A stretch of DNA of 64,000 bases from Tubulanus polymorphus (GCF_964204645.1 NC_134036.1:6395600-6459599); one strand, 5' to 3'. Positions 10,493 through 23,597 are shown, counted from the first letter of the stretch. A program made the numbers and translations. Notes: generated from the letters alone by a model not told the origin.

Positions 10493-13400
10493 TTATCTAT
10501 TTTTACGGTGTTGCCTGCGTTTAGTTTTTGCTCGAATGGATTTCATATCCATAGTCAGTATTGTGTAAAGGAGGGGATTGAGGGACGAGTTGATCGGTAA
10601 GAAAAGAACCGCCAGCCAAGCCGCCACCTGATTCGGTATTTCTACCCGTAATACTGCGCAAAACTGAACGCTTATTAACGGCAGCCAGCAAAATAAATTA
10701 CACAGATTTATCACCAAACTCCTGCGCGCTAAAACTAGTTCTGTAGGGTCAATTCTACCCGAACCGGCCCTACTTCCAGATACGAGTCGGTACATTTGCG
10801 CATAAGTGGCCATTATCGTAGAAAGAATGAAGAAGTTGGTTAATGAAAAAATAGCGAATGAATATTGCCAGGCGTTGACATCAATTGAAACCAAATTCAT
10901 AGGTAAACAAACTCCGGTAGTGCCGTAGAAATTGTCTCCAAAGTAAGAGATGGGTGTAAGAGGTAGCATTGCAATAACACACAAAACAATCCAACATGCG
11001 CAACAAATGATACACGCATATCTCGGAGATGTAATTGGGTTATCAGAGAATGGGTCTACGATATTTGAGAATCTATGACGTGTCATGATTAGTAAAAATA
11101 TCAATGAACCTTCGCAAGAAATAGTGACCACGACTCCAGCAAGACGACAAATCAAACTGTCCGTCCAGGCTTCCGAATTGAGAAAGTAAATACCTTTGTA
11201 GATATAATCAGCTCCAGCGATCAGAAACAAATATATAGACATCATAAAATCACACAGAGCAACATTAATGATAATGATGTCTGAAAATGGATATGAGGAG
11301 GATAATCGAATCGCTCGAATGCGAATAGAAATGACGATTCCATTAGCGATGAAACTGAATGAAGCGATGACCCAAATGATAGCTCTGAGGACTGTGTTAC
11401 CCATCAGATCAGAACAAGAGGAAAATTGATCAGCTTCGGGAAGGCACCGGTCAACATTCGGAGCCATGCAGCAAAATTTGTAAGCGTCTGACCTCAGTGA
11501 GACTAATGATGTTAGATTGTCAAAAACATGTCTGGGGACGGAAATAATTTTGTTATTATTGGTTATATCAAGAATTTCGAGTGACGTTAATCCAGAAAAT
11601 GCGTCACTTGAAATGTGATAGATTTTGTTACCGCTGATATTCAACGACTGTAATGTAGATAAACCCACAAACGCGCGTTCAGAAAGCATCAATATAAAAA
11701 GTCCTTGAATATCAAGAATTCGGAGTGATCTCAATCCCGAAAAACTGCTTTCCTGCAAATAGTGAATCGGATTTTTAGTTACGAATAACTCCTTCAAACT
11801 ATACAAACCAGTGAATGTATTTGTTGATAATGATGTTATGTTGTTGTATGTAAGGTCTAATGTATGTAGATTATGCTGGTTTGAGAACGAATTCGGTAAA
11901 ATATAAGACAATTCATTGAAGGAGATGTTGAGCATTCGAAGATAAACATACAGAGATAGTGTGAACACATCCAAGATGATTCGGTTGTTCGACAATATCA
12001 AAACTCGGGTTGATGCCGAGAACAGTCCGGTAATATCTGTTAAACCATTATTTCCACAATCAATCAAATGACCCTGAGATATACACAATCTTGGACACGT
12101 GACGTTACAGAAGGCCTCGTCATCAGTTGTATGTTTACAATGTACAACATCGTCACAAACTTCAGATTGTGGAATACATCGATTTTCCTGACCACATTTA
12201 AACATTCCTGGGCATGAAAATATATCGCAGTTTTGTTCATCTTCTGAATTAGGACAATCTGATTGACCATCGCACACCTGTCTGATCGGTATACAGTACG
12301 ATGCTGGGCATTTAACAGTACCAGCAGGACATTCAAATTCTTCACATCTCAACACGTGCTCGAGATTTCTACAAACCGGGTAACCATTTATCATTCTCTC
12401 TAGAATACATCTGTGACGTCAGGAATAACAATGAGGAGAATTGAAAGAACATCTTTCTTCATCAGATTCCGTACAGAGATTTGTGAAGTTAGTCGTACAG
12501 TGGTTGCCATTATTGCACTGAACCGTAGGATTCACTGTAATATTAATATTTGTTACTAGTTCATCTTCTTCGAGGCTCCCACTGCAATCTACGACACCAT
12601 CCTGATACAACTGAGAACTGATGCAATCTCCACTGTTACACAGGAATCCCAGGCACAGTTGAGCGGTGCATCCTATTTCGTCGGAGCCGTCTTCACAATC
12701 AGTGACACCATTGCATCTGTCAGAACTGCTGATACATTGACCACTTTGGCAGCGAAAATGTTCTGATAAACACGGGGTATAAAAACACGAGTTCTCATCA
12801 GAGCCATCCACACAATCCTGTATGAAATCACAGAAACCACTCATTGATATGACCTGACCATCATTGCATTCAAACTGACTATGTAAATTAATATTCGTAC
12901 AATTAAGTTCATCTTCACCGTTTTGACAGTCGCGTCTGGTATCACATACGCGATGGTCGCTGATACATCTTTGATCGTTACATTTAAACTGCCACGATCT
13001 ACAACCGCTTATAGAAGCTAACTCTTCGTCAGTTACATTGTATGAACACAAAACAGAATGCGCAGTATCTGTCGCATTATCAAACTGTTTCATCGCCCAT
13101 TTAACTGATTGAATATAAGTTATTTCATCTCTAGTGATTATTGGGTTTATAACTTGCAGTTTGTCATTAGAAGTCACCATTAGTATTGAGCTATATTGAT
13201 ATTTAAAGTGAAATGCTCTTATCAAGTTCATCGTGTCGTTTTCGGTGTAACCGGTTATCACAGTGCCTATTACAACTCGTATGCCACGACACATCTCTGT
13301 TGCAGTTTCCATATCTAAACCTCGATGTCTGTTCCAATCCGTCAGTATTTGATAGCATTGTCTATCCATGCTTACCCATCCAACCGTGTAGAAAGGTTTG

Positions 13401-16400
13401 TCCCGTATCAAGAATGTGTCGTTGTTTGTTGAATTCATCGTTCTCAGTGTTTCATTTTCGGAATCATTTCTTTCCGTTTCGCAAATGAAACTCGTGTGAA
13501 CCTCTTCGATTCCGCAGGGGAATCGAACCCAGTTCGCTGATCCGCGTGGATTATTCAGTATCATCGCTGCACACGGCATATTGACGTCATTTATCGGTTG
13601 TTTTCTAAGAGGAGATATCAATCCTTGGATAACTTCTGGTATCGTGTCGTTATTTGTAGGTTTATACCACTCTGTGTAGCTCAATGGTTTCCCGTCAGAC
13701 CACGTGTAAGAACTAGATCTAGCCTGGAAATTTAAGTGGCATATATATTATTATATGTACATCATATATATCATTACATGTAATCTGTTGCCATTAGTAG
13801 TTTTTAACGAGCTCATCTAAAAATCTACCTGCAGTTTTAATCCAACCATCATTACGAGCGCTTTCAGCGAGTATGCTTTACGAAGAAGTTCCGTGGCAAA
13901 TAATGTCTTAATAGAAATCATTTCCTGTTCTGAGTTGATACTGAGTAGATGTCTCGCGTACTTCTGTCTACAGTACAATTCAGCATTCTCCCAATTCAGA
14001 CGTTTATCTCTGATGTATTTCACGCATGAAATTCCTGAATCTAGGAATCCTGTTTTACAGACATTTTCAAACTGTTTTATCGGTAACGACTGTTCTAATA
14101 TGTATTGTATTTGAAATATCGGGATCTGACCTTTTACCTCAATTTGCAAATCTGCATAAGTAAGACTATAAAATACAAGACCCGGTATCGCGTTATTGTC
14201 ACATATTTTACTTTGGTGCTCCTGCGATTGGCCGGGGCCTGCGGTGATGAAACGTTTGATAACTATAGGGTCAAAGCTATCCCCTTCTCTCTTCGCACAC
14301 GGTATCTTTGCGATAGATTTTATTATGCATCTAAAGTATAACATTTTATATCTCCTTCGAATACGTATTTTATATGACAGTAGTTCATTGGTTTTATCCG
14401 CCAATCCTGGGTACATTGGTGACTGAATAATTCCACACGTTACCACGACGTTACTTTGTCGTTCCCTTATTTTCAACAACCGTTGACATTTACTCCGTAG
14501 TTCAACTAGCAATGGAAAGGTAATGAATGCTTGATCATAAGATACACGGACAGTGTTTAACACAAGACCGCTATTAAGGAACTGGCTATTCAACCGCGTG
14601 TGACAGTGTCTGTATGGAATGTGATCCTGAAAACATCGGTCAACTTGATATTCATGCTTCGATAATATGATAATGTATCTTAGAGAAAGGCGTCGGTTTT
14701 CGGGTGTAATCACGAGACAGTGAGACGTCATATTGATTTGACGTTCTCCTTCCTTTAAAACGTACCCGTAACAGTCGGTAGGACGAAATCTGAGATATGA
14801 ATAATAACTATCGACTGTTAACCAACCGTCCCAGCTATAAGCGTATCCTACTACGGTGACCGATCCACCTGATGTAATCAGACTGACAACTGATCGACTA
14901 AAGTCATTGCCGGGACAATACGGACCGTAGCGTCTAGCCGTGAAATTACCACCGTCGTATATGTAAAATCCTGCTCGCTCGCAGTTCTCTGATAAAACTG
15001 TTAGTTCCATCTTCTCTTCATAGATAGCGACTCTTAATCCAAACACTTTTCTAGTGACGCGATATCTCATCGAGTTCTTCTCTGGAGTTGGGAACAGTGA
15101 TTGTGATGTCATTTCCTTAGATTCCTGGACATAAATGAGTTATCATTAACTTCTTGAAACTATTATCTGTTTATTATTATATAGTGATACATAGTAACCT
15201 TATATAAAATGTGTGACTCACCCAACCTTTGTAGACCTCCATATCTTCTATCGAAATTGATTCAACTTTGTACGCTATTTCAAACGTCACATCGTCGTGA
15301 AGTGTTGCTTTCAAAACGCACAGTACGACGAGAAAGCCGTCAGATTTGACACTCAGTGATTCCAGGTAGTTGTAACTGAGTAAAACATCAGTTCCTACTA
15401 CGCGTAACCCTTCTAGTTTATATACACCGATGACGCCACCGGATGTGCTGAGATCACGTGTCCAGTTGAAGACGACGTACTGTAACACCTGCACTGTGAT
15501 AGACCAGCAGTGTAAGTGTTTTGATCGAGTTATTACGTGTAAACTGTTGTCATCGGGAATGAGCACTCCCGACTCGTTATTAGAGATCTGAATCAACGGA
15601 TTAGAGACGTTCCAATCAGATATTTTATAAAGTTGAACCACAAGCTGTGATTTGATTAGAATTTTATAGGATACTAAAGTAGCCTTGTTCGTTTTAGTAT
15701 AAAATGAGGATGGTGGATGTCCGGATTGTTGGCGTATAAGACCTATCGGTTCACTGCTGGAGTTCCATCCGTCGTGAATTTTAAATGGTGTCTTGACGTA
15801 ATACCGTGATTTGATATTGATGAGGGTTAGATTCATTCCTAAACCGTCTGGCATTCCTATCCATTCAAGAAACATTGTACAAAAACGAATAAATAAATTG
15901 AATTTGTATCCCATTGGTGTTTTTAATTCATTCACGTTGAGAAATGAGTTTCCACAGTTGCCGCTGATTCTCAATCGGCTTCGTCCATAACGATACATGA
16001 TATAAACCCGACTTCCTCGCGCACCATCGATGCGGCTCTTAAACATCAACAAGATCGAATCTTTGCGGCGGATTTCATGTTTTCCGTTACTGCAGAATCT
16101 GATATCAGCCTCATAGACGAGAAGGTAGTTATCACTACAGAATATTGACGGCTCGATGTCGTAGTAAAATTGGACGAGAAAAGTTCCCGGTAAAGAGCTG
16201 TTGATGAACAAACGACATTCAACACCGCGCGATAACGACGGGTAATTCGGTGAAACGATGTAACCGGACGTAGAATCTAGCGGGTACCACGTGTTGTTAC
16301 AAGACGAACTTACCGTCACAGACGATTCCTCGATAGAGTCTGCGCGATCAGCGCGCGCGATGCGAACTTGACAGACGATCAGCGACGCTATAAACAGCGC

Positions 16401-16460
16401 TCTCAGTCGCTGCTCCATACCGAACAACATAACTGCGACAGAATGAACGAAATTCGTCAA
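10493..16460 (-). pseudogene. CUB/C-type lectin/LDLa/LRR GPCR, copy A, with one premature stop
   Basis: Three exons on -: 16,460-15,222, 15,124-13,829 and 13,723-10,493, all phase 0 with GT..AG introns of about 100 bases. Exon 1 codes a signal peptide (MEQRLRALFIASLIVCQVRI; a Met 14 codons upstream is also in frame) and CUB-type modules (VSPNYP). Exon 2 codes further CUB-type modules (IYDGGNF, CGIIQSPMYPG) and the first half of a C-type lectin domain; exon 3 codes its second half ([14 protein letters not shown] ... SFICE), a second divergent lectin-like domain, LDLa modules (CDTRRDCQNGEDELNC and others), leucine-rich repeats, a hinge ([11 protein letters not shown]) and 7TM with NPLLY in TM7. 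One codon, TGA at 12,421-12,419, stands where copies B and C have AGA. It would end the product at 1,279 residues, leaving a soluble ectodomain without LDLa5-6, LRR and 7TM. The rest stays open, so the change is recent, a real soluble isoform, or a sequence error. Confidence 0.85.
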
Positions 16461-16828
16461 GTGACAGAGAATCTGTCATTGGTCGGATGACGATCCAATT
16501 ACATCCAATCAGAAAATTCGCTCGCCGAGTCGAAAATGCTTCTAGTATTTTCATTAAAAATACGTACGTTGCAAATTCAACTCACGAAAATATAATAATG
16601 CAATATGATATAGAAAATTCACGAGATTTTAGTGATTCTAGTTTTAGTTTGTTAACTGACTGCAATATGTTATAAGTCCATATAATTCATTGATTAAACC
16701 TCGAACACTTTAACAAGCCGAGTTTTATCCGCGCAGAAATATTCCGATCCAAATTTCCGATGTAATGAATATGTTTGCATCAAATGTATAGACAATTTCG
16801 TTTATCTCTTTCTTCGACATATGGATCG
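16461..16828. other. 5' flank of receptor copy A
   Basis: Matches the flank of copy C (53,163-53,530) up to CATATGGATCGTCA, then stops abruptly where a truncated exon 1 begins. No gene seen here. Confidence 0.6.
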
Positions 16829-17020
16829 TCACGGGTCTAGCGGGTACCACGTGTTGTTACAAGACGAACTTACCGTCACAGACGATTCCTCGATAGAGGC
16901 TGCGCGATCAGCGCGCGCGATGCGAACTTGACGGACGATCAGCGACGCTATAAACAGCGCTCTCAGCCGCTGCTCCATACCGAACATCGTCACTGCGACG
17001 AAATGAACGAAATTCGTCAA
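16829..17020 (-). pseudogene. Truncated duplicate of receptor exon 1
   Basis: Codes the signal peptide and the first residues of CUB1 of the receptor (MEQRLRALFIASLIVRQVRI ... CNNTWYPLD) and then is cut off at 16,829 by unrelated sequence matching the 5' flank of copy C. There is no splice donor. Its own upstream flank (17,030-17,520) matches that of copy B (35,660-36,200). It is the stump of another receptor gene, most simply left by an unequal exchange or deletion in the array. Confidence 0.85.
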
Positions 17021-17703
17021 GTTTCACAGAATCGTTTATTGGTCGGATCATAATCCAGTCAGAAAATTCGTTCCACCGACTGGAATATTTCTTAATACAG
17101 TTTTAGTAGAAATGCGCTCACTACAAATTCAACCAACGGATAAAAAATAAACCAACGGCATACAGAATTTCATGTTTCTATTTTCGCAATTATTCTAGGT
17201 GTGATTCGTTCCAATATTATATTTCTCATTTCTATTTGAGTTGTGTTTGTTAAGTTATTATACCCCCATACTCCCAGAACACCGATGCCCAGTTTAATAG
17301 ACTCAAACTTTAACCCGGGGGCTAACTCAATTGAAAATGAATAAAGTTAGCCCTAAAGATGATACCAGTCTATAAAACCCGGCCGGGAATTTTACCCGAG
17401 CAGAAGAAAAAAACCTTCTCATCCGGTTTATCGATTCCGTAGACCTTCAACCAAAAATATATGGATAAAGTCTTACTGTATTTCTTCATATGGATCACGA
17501 ACGTTGTGTATATTCTCAAAACTCATCCATGATATTTGATTAAGAATGATTTTTATCTTAATTCAAATTCTAAGCAATTTTGAGTCTAGAATTGCGCATA
17601 CTGGAACGTATTTTTTTTCCATGAAAAAACCAGTCGATATCAAGACCGCTGTTAATTTGATTAATATACAGATTATGAAAAGTGAATCAAACTCAATCTC
17701 ATT

Positions 17704-18635
17704 GGTCACTCACAGATATGGGTTTACTCAAAAATACATTATTTTTGGTTTACTATATAACAAATGGGCAGTTCATAAGCTGCAGTTAAGATTTTTCAGG
17801 TTCCTAATGGGGCTTCATTCTAAGGTTACTATTTATCCTATTTTTTAGTGATTTAGGAGAGGTTCCATTTATATCGATATTACTATTTCAGCTTTGTAGT
17901 ACTGGATATCAGTTATGTCGTCGAATAATAGCGCATCATTGATGTACTTGTCCTTTTTAGAACAATATAAAGATGCCAGGGAGGGCAATTTCAATTATGT
18001 ATCTACTGTTAAATCAGTTCCATCAAATTTAGGGTACTCAAATGTTTGGAACAATTTGGATCATTATTCAAATAGCATTATTTTGGTTATTAGAAAGCGT
18101 CTGACAATTATATTTGTGGATCTCTGGCAAATATTTATTCGTACTAAAAGATTTTAACCTCAGAAATGCTGTTGCTAAATTACGGACGTCTACCCACAGC
18201 TACTAATTAAAAAAAGATAGACACCGCGGTATAGAAAAGGAAAAACGTTTGTGCGATATCTGTTATGTGTTAGACGATGAATGTCACTTTTTGTTCCATT
18301 GTAAAAGGATCGCTAATCTAAGAAAGGAATTAAATATATCTATCCTAGACGTATAAGTTTAATCTCCACTTTCGGCAACATAAATCCAACACCCAGTTAG
18401 TTGTTCAGATTCATTAAACTCGGTTTGCCATTGTCCTTATATTTCTTCGATTAATGTTTTTTTCTTTATATTTTCAATTATGTTTTTCTTCATCTGTAAT
18501 TAATGTTAATTATGCCTCATTTTATTGCTTGTTTAACTCATATTATGTATACACTTGATTTTACCGAAACTGTATTAGTTGAAAACAATGGGTTTTTTAA
18601 AATGTTTATGCTGAATAAAGGGTGAATTGAATTGA
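17704..18635 (+). mobile_element. 5'-truncated non-LTR retrotransposon (LINE) remnant
   Basis: Absent at the matching place in unit 2 (about 36,380) and near 54,610, so a clear insertion of about 930 bases. It carries the degenerate C-terminal end of a LINE ORF2: RFFRFLMGLHSK, then frames with stops, then EKEKRLCDICYVLDDECHFL FHCKRI, the Cys/His-rich tail of CR1/jockey-type reverse transcriptases. The 3' end is AATAAAGGGTGAATTGAATT, a short tandem tail typical for such elements. Stops and frameshifts show it is inactive. Confidence 0.75.
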
Positions 18636-19260
18636 ACACGAATCTCTATTATGAGGCTCATCGAGTCTCGGTAGAACCTGATCTGACTTGAGATTTGGAT
18701 TTAAAAATCTAACGTATACATTTTGTTTATCATGCGTGTAACGAATTCGCACGAAGTGTCGCGTATTCTGGGCTTAATCCCTTTTGTCTCGTGATAATTT
18801 CTTCTAATAAACTAATGTTCGTTATCTGAGCAGTCCGCAAACATCGATGCCGAATTGTAAAATTCGAAATTCGGACAGAATTCACGACAGATTAAAGGCT
18901 TGGCGTTAAAAACATCTATTAGTTCAGCATAGTTGGGTGTTTTTAGGCAATCTTATGCCTTACTTTGTGATAGAAGTAACGATTTCTCATCGAAAAAGTC
19001 TGAACTTTGCACTGGGCCAAGTTGCACTGTCGTGACCGAAGTCCAAAAGTGGTCTTAAATCATAAGACTGGTCTTTAGCCGTTAGATCGGGTATATAATG
19101 AAGTTGGTCTAAGATTAGTCTTAAATCTAAGGCATGACTGGATTCAAACGACATTGTGGAGTAAGATAGATTAGAAGATTAGAGCTGAACAAATGCATTC
19201 GCCTATATCAGCATTTCTGAAATTCTAGAATTTCTCGAGAGTGATGCTGAACAGATATTA
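18636..19260. other. Junction of units 1 and 2
   Basis: Non-coding. The unit boundary marker TTCGGACAGAATTCACGACA is at 18,870, matching position 1 and position 36,601. No gene seen. Confidence 0.5.
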
Positions 19261-19360
19261 CAGCAAGGCGTATATATGTAAAACGCCTCGAGGCAGTTAC
19301 TGTAAAAACGGTCTAAACTTTGTGTGCACGACAGCGGTTTTCAGTATGTATCATGTATCC
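19261..19360 (+). promoter_or_regulatory. Conserved core-promoter-like block, unit 2
   Basis: Counterpart of 735-840; the TATA-like core is GTATATATGTAAAACGCC followed by the shared GGCAGTTACTGTAAAAACGG. Confidence 0.35.
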
Positions 19361-19959
19361 GTCTAGATCAAATATATCCCCGAGGATTTCGATTTGCTAG
19401 AAAACCAGCGAATAATTCAGATACAAATCACAATAACATTAAGACCTAACTAACGCACGCTGGAATTAAACCGTTTTTGCAAAATTAATTGCTAATTGAT
19501 ATGGTTGGACGCTATTGAAATATGTACATGTTCAGTCTAGTTATTTCTGGCTTAGTGGCGATTGCCGAGTGCTGCCTGCTGTTTAGTGAGCAAAACGGTT
19601 CCGATAAAATATCTGAAATTTATCCCGGTATTGTGAGTACGTAGATGCCGCAAAGTATTGTAATAAGTTGGTCCAATCATTTTCCAAATCAGGGCCTAAA
19701 ACGACGCAATGCAATGTGAAAAGCGCAAAACAACGCAATGTTAAATTTACTAAAATATGAGAAATATTTCTGGTAGTTTCTACCACCCTAGTATTTTGAT
19801 AGTTTTTCATTGCAATATGTCATATCGATAATATTGTTTGATTGGGATCTACATAAACTATTTCTGATTCGGAATAGCCGTCATTCGTGATAATATGCTA
19901 GAATTAACCGAAAAAGATACGAATGTGGAATAAGCACGGTGTCTGATATTGATTGTCAT

Positions 19960-20239
19960 TATAATGCAATCAAATCATGCTTACGTTGAGCATTTGACGC
20001 GGTAAGAATTGTAGGTTTAGAGCGCTGCGATTCGTACAGCGAGTGTAAGGCACGTGGATTGCGTTTACACAGAGGACAGCGTGCGCGCGGCAGCGAAATG
20101 TGGCGGAAACTTTCTTGTGAAAATATATCGTCGAAGTAACGATTTAAAGGAAGAACTAGAAATGACCATGAATGCGTTGCAAGCCGCGGACGAAACGGCG
20201 TATCCTATTGATCTGACATTTTCTAACTTCGAATCATAA
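19960..20239 (+). CDS. Putative last two exons of an unrecognised gene, unit 2 copy
   Basis: Best preserved of the three copies. An exon ends with NHAYVEHLTR at 20,001 (donor CG|GTAAGA). A 78-base intron ends at GGACAG, and the last exon (20,080-20,239) codes VRAAAKCGGNFLVKIYRRSN, an acidic helix-like stretch (DLKEELEMTMNALQAADETA) and ends ...NFES at TAA 20,237-20,239. Phases agree (2+1). Units 1 and 3 differ by an insertion and a one-base deletion. The 5' end of the penultimate exon is not defined. I do not recognise the family. It may be a dead gene tail carried by the array. Confidence 0.35.
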
Positions 20240-20468
20240 ACAGTAAACAAGCCAATCATTGATTAATTTAGTCGCACTTTTATTGAATCTAATTATGACA
20301 CGGAGTTTGACGTCGGAGTTACAAATATCAATTCAATTCGAGTCAAGCTTTTTCTCAACATGCAAAACCTTTTAGGTAACCTGCCGACTGTGGTTTAGTT
20401 TCATAATGGGATATTACCCGAACAACCGCAAATTCATATCCCATTATAGGCCCTTATCGCCATAACGA

Positions 20469-21381
20469 TTAGCTACAAAATCCGGCTATGCATTTTTTGT
20501 CGCAACAGTCAGAGCTATAGTAACAACTATCTGCTTTTTTCATGCAACGTCGAGTCCCTGAAAGTACGAAATTGAAAATGGAATTTTGAAGTGAAATAAG
20601 CTTTTCTTACTTAAGTGAATGTATGATTCCGAACCCAGAGCATATATAGAACCGGTAATGATCCCGACGATTGGGATCTTAGAAGCCACTCATTGTTGTC
20701 GATCATTTAGACGAACGAATGTATTTAAGAGTTGCATGTTCGTAAGATCAATATTTCAGGTCAATTGAATGAACTACTTGCAAAACCAGCTATCCCGCCA
20801 GATGGCGTGATGAGCAGTAGATCGTTCGTTGTCAAAATTAGTTCATTTTCGATTCACTTTGAAATGGATTGTAAGACTCCCGAATCCATGTATTATCACA
20901 GGACTCACCAAATATGAAATACTTTCATTCTTATTATTAGATTTGGAGATTATCTTCATAAATAATTGATTCATTTAAGTGAAGAGTTCATTCAGATTTA
21001 ATTGATTTGAAGAAGAAAATTGAACGCGACAAACTATCTACTAGCGAACCTAACGCATCCTCGCCTGCCATATGCGGAATCCTCGATTACCACATTAGCA
21101 CACTGCGGCTACCCCATTGATTCTAATCAGTATATGAGCATGTAATATTATCTATGAGATCTAATTCGTTGAATTAATTCGTTCGATAATCATCTACTTA
21201 ATCGATAAATAACTACTAAATGTGAACTGATAATTACAAATTTTAATCAATGCGTATAATTCGTGGAATCGTACGAAATCGTGTATTGCATTCCCGGTTA
21301 CTTACGCGCGTCTACAATGGCCACGGCACTGACGACAATCACAGCAACAGCACACATTCGAGTCATTAAATGAGCCAGCAT
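20469..21381 (-). CDS. Secreted cystine-knot (ICK) peptide precursor, ICK1 copy 2
   Basis: Exons 21,381-21,306 and 20,557-20,469, same splice sites, 54 residues and cysteine framework as copy 1 (C-x6-C-x5-CC-x3-C-x4-C). One visible difference in the mature part: the residue after the fifth cysteine is Ile instead of Arg (AGA to ATA). Signal peptide unchanged. Open and presumably functional. The changed residue lies in the loop between the last two cysteines, which is exposed in knottins (family knowledge). Confidence 0.82.
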
Positions 21382-22787
21382 TTTCGCGCCTAGAATTTTA
21401 CTAAAATATTTGAAGCCATGGAAATTACAATATCCGTGATAAGACGATGAGCAAAAATCCCACAATGAATCAAAAAAGTTTATTTCAAAATTATAAATAT
21501 TCCGGGTGATTGCCACCACCGATCTTCAGTCTAAAAAAATAATTTAAAAATTACCACTCGGAATATTTCTAATTTCAAATAAGCTTTTTAGATTCATTCA
21601 TATATTGTGGGATTTTAACTCATGAATGATATCTATTAGCAATCACAAATTCTGATTATGCAAAAACTTTCAACGGGCTCTCAGTTAATGAACATTTTGT
21701 CAGGTAATGTACCAGGTTTAGAAAAATGCAGCTCTCTGCATATAACGGGTTTTCTGTATTTCTGGTTTGAATGCTGTTCCATAAGTTCATTCTTTTTTAA
21801 TCTATTGTATCGTATCGTCCTTGCAATCAAAAGGAAAGTACGTTGAAGCCCAAATTTATAGGGTGCATATATAAATGAAGGTTCCAGCGAGAAACATCAA
21901 ACTAAAAGGTAAAGAAGAAATCTCGCTGATATCCGTAACCGTTTGTTCACATAGAATAATCGCGGCTCGTTGTCGAAAATTCAAATGAAATGAAATGATA
22001 AAGAAATGTTAAAGAAATGATAAAGAGCTAAATTTCTGATAAGGCATCGCATTGACTGGAACGGGAACGGTGTTTTCACTCTCCGCATCCTCGTTTAGAC
22101 CCTATCTTAATCCAAATACCATCCGAAATTGACAAAATCAGGACTCGCCATATTTTAGACAAGCGTCGCTAGAATCTATTCTTTGTATGAAATTGATGAA
22201 ATAATTAATCTGCGTTTTTATGTATTTTGTTTAATTCTATTTCTTATTTCAACATTTGATCGTGAAAAATATAGATTTGAATTACCGGTATTTTATCGAC
22301 GGACCTACCTCAGTCGCTTGTTCTGACGTATTCAACTTTTCGAATCGAAAATGTCTCGTTTTCCCGAGCTAGCACAGTCGACGAATGAATAAAACACATC
22401 GCGCGTAAAATAGTATACGTGTTGAAATAGAAATCGAAATTATACAGATATACTACACACAGCTCGATATAGATTGAAACTCGCGTCGATGTGTTTGTTC
22501 AATCGATACGCACCCGGCTCTTCAAAATCGATCCACGCGCATCACCATCTCACTTCACAATGATCCATGAGTATAATGTTTCGAACTTACGGGATATCAT
22601 TATGTATATTTAAATCAGCTGTCGCCTTTCATAATTTATGAATATCAATTTTTCATATGCTGTTTGAGTATTTTCGCTCGTGTGCGGTGAATACCTACAC
22701 AGAACGCATCATTCTGACTAGAAACAGGTCTTAAATTGCGATTGAAAGTGACTATTGAATCCGATCGATATTTTTGATTGGAGGTTT

Positions 22788-23212
22788 CCTACGCGTGTTT
22801 TGTCGACCACTATGTGCGGTCCCGACTACCGTCCTCCCCAGGTAGGGATTCGAACCTGATGGCGTCGCTACACTCGGCCACGGCACGAACCCCTGCCACA
22901 ATAGAACGAATGCGGCACCGATCAGATTGTTCGTTGTATAATCACTAAAGCAAAGTTCACGGAAGAACTATCGATCGGAAAACCCGGACTAAATTGAATA
23001 AAACGGGTTTTCTAATTGGCTAATATTGTAATCATCTAAGCTGCGTGTGCATCTGTACACTCGGTCTAGTCTGGCAGGGTTTCGTACCGCGGCAATCTCG
23101 ATGCCATCATGTTCGAATCCCTGCTGGGGGAGGATGCTGACTGCCGAGTAACTATCGTAGACCTCAGTAATGACATCATGTGCAAATGCATCGTGTACAG
23201 TGGTCACGCTAT
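22788..23212. repeat. Inverted pair of tRNA-like SINE heads, unit 2
   Basis: Counterpart of 4,626-5,050, with the same B-box motifs (GGTTCGAATCC on - and TGTTCGAATCC on +). Confidence 0.55.
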
Positions 23213-23520
23213 TGTGTCATATTGACCGTCATCTGGTCATAGATGACTAATTTCGCCCGAGTGTACTGGTCTGCAAAGTCTTGGAGAAATGATTCTGCCT
23301 GAATGAGATCCGTCTTGTTAACTTCTCCGGTGTATATAGTTGAAAGAACTGCTAAAACTGAATCGTTTGCTTTTATTTGATTAACTGATTTGCATATATT
23401 TGCATATATTATATATTCATCATAGTCAGTCAGTAACCTGACTGTGATTTAGTTTTATAATCGCATATTTCCCAAAACCACCGCGAGTAATCCGATTGTA
23501 AACCCAATTTTCACCAACGA

Positions 23521-23597
23521 TTAGCAACACCTTGCCTGGTTACATTTGCCGCTGCAACACTCAGCATCGTGGGCGCAAAGTCCCAAGTTTGTGCAAC
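23521..23597 (-). CDS. Cystine-knot peptide exon, ICK2 copy 2, signal exon not found
   Basis: Same 24-residue knot (C-x5-C-x5-CC-x3-C-x4-CC), acceptor TATAG and TAA as in unit 1; one silent change (GGT to GGA) noticed. As in unit 1, no signal-peptide exon can be joined. In this unit the donor-like GTGAGT seen near 5,650 is deleted (23,788-23,792 lacks the ACTCACCCG stretch), which further argues that the local upstream exon is not in use. Confidence 0.48.

Noticed and set aside
12064-12345. Cysteine-containing frame on - (and 48,721-49,026)
   Set aside because: Out-of-frame shadow of the LDLa modules in the receptor exon.
19980-20155. Minus-strand frame with CPLCKRNPRALHSLYESQ
   Set aside because: Antisense to the putative + exon, disrupted in unit 3, no start or signal; cannot be excluded but less supported than the + reading.
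20080-20239. Innexin C-terminal tail
   Set aside because: Only a faint resemblance (DG..FL..I....ND); no transmembrane or cysteine-loop exons of an innexin are present.
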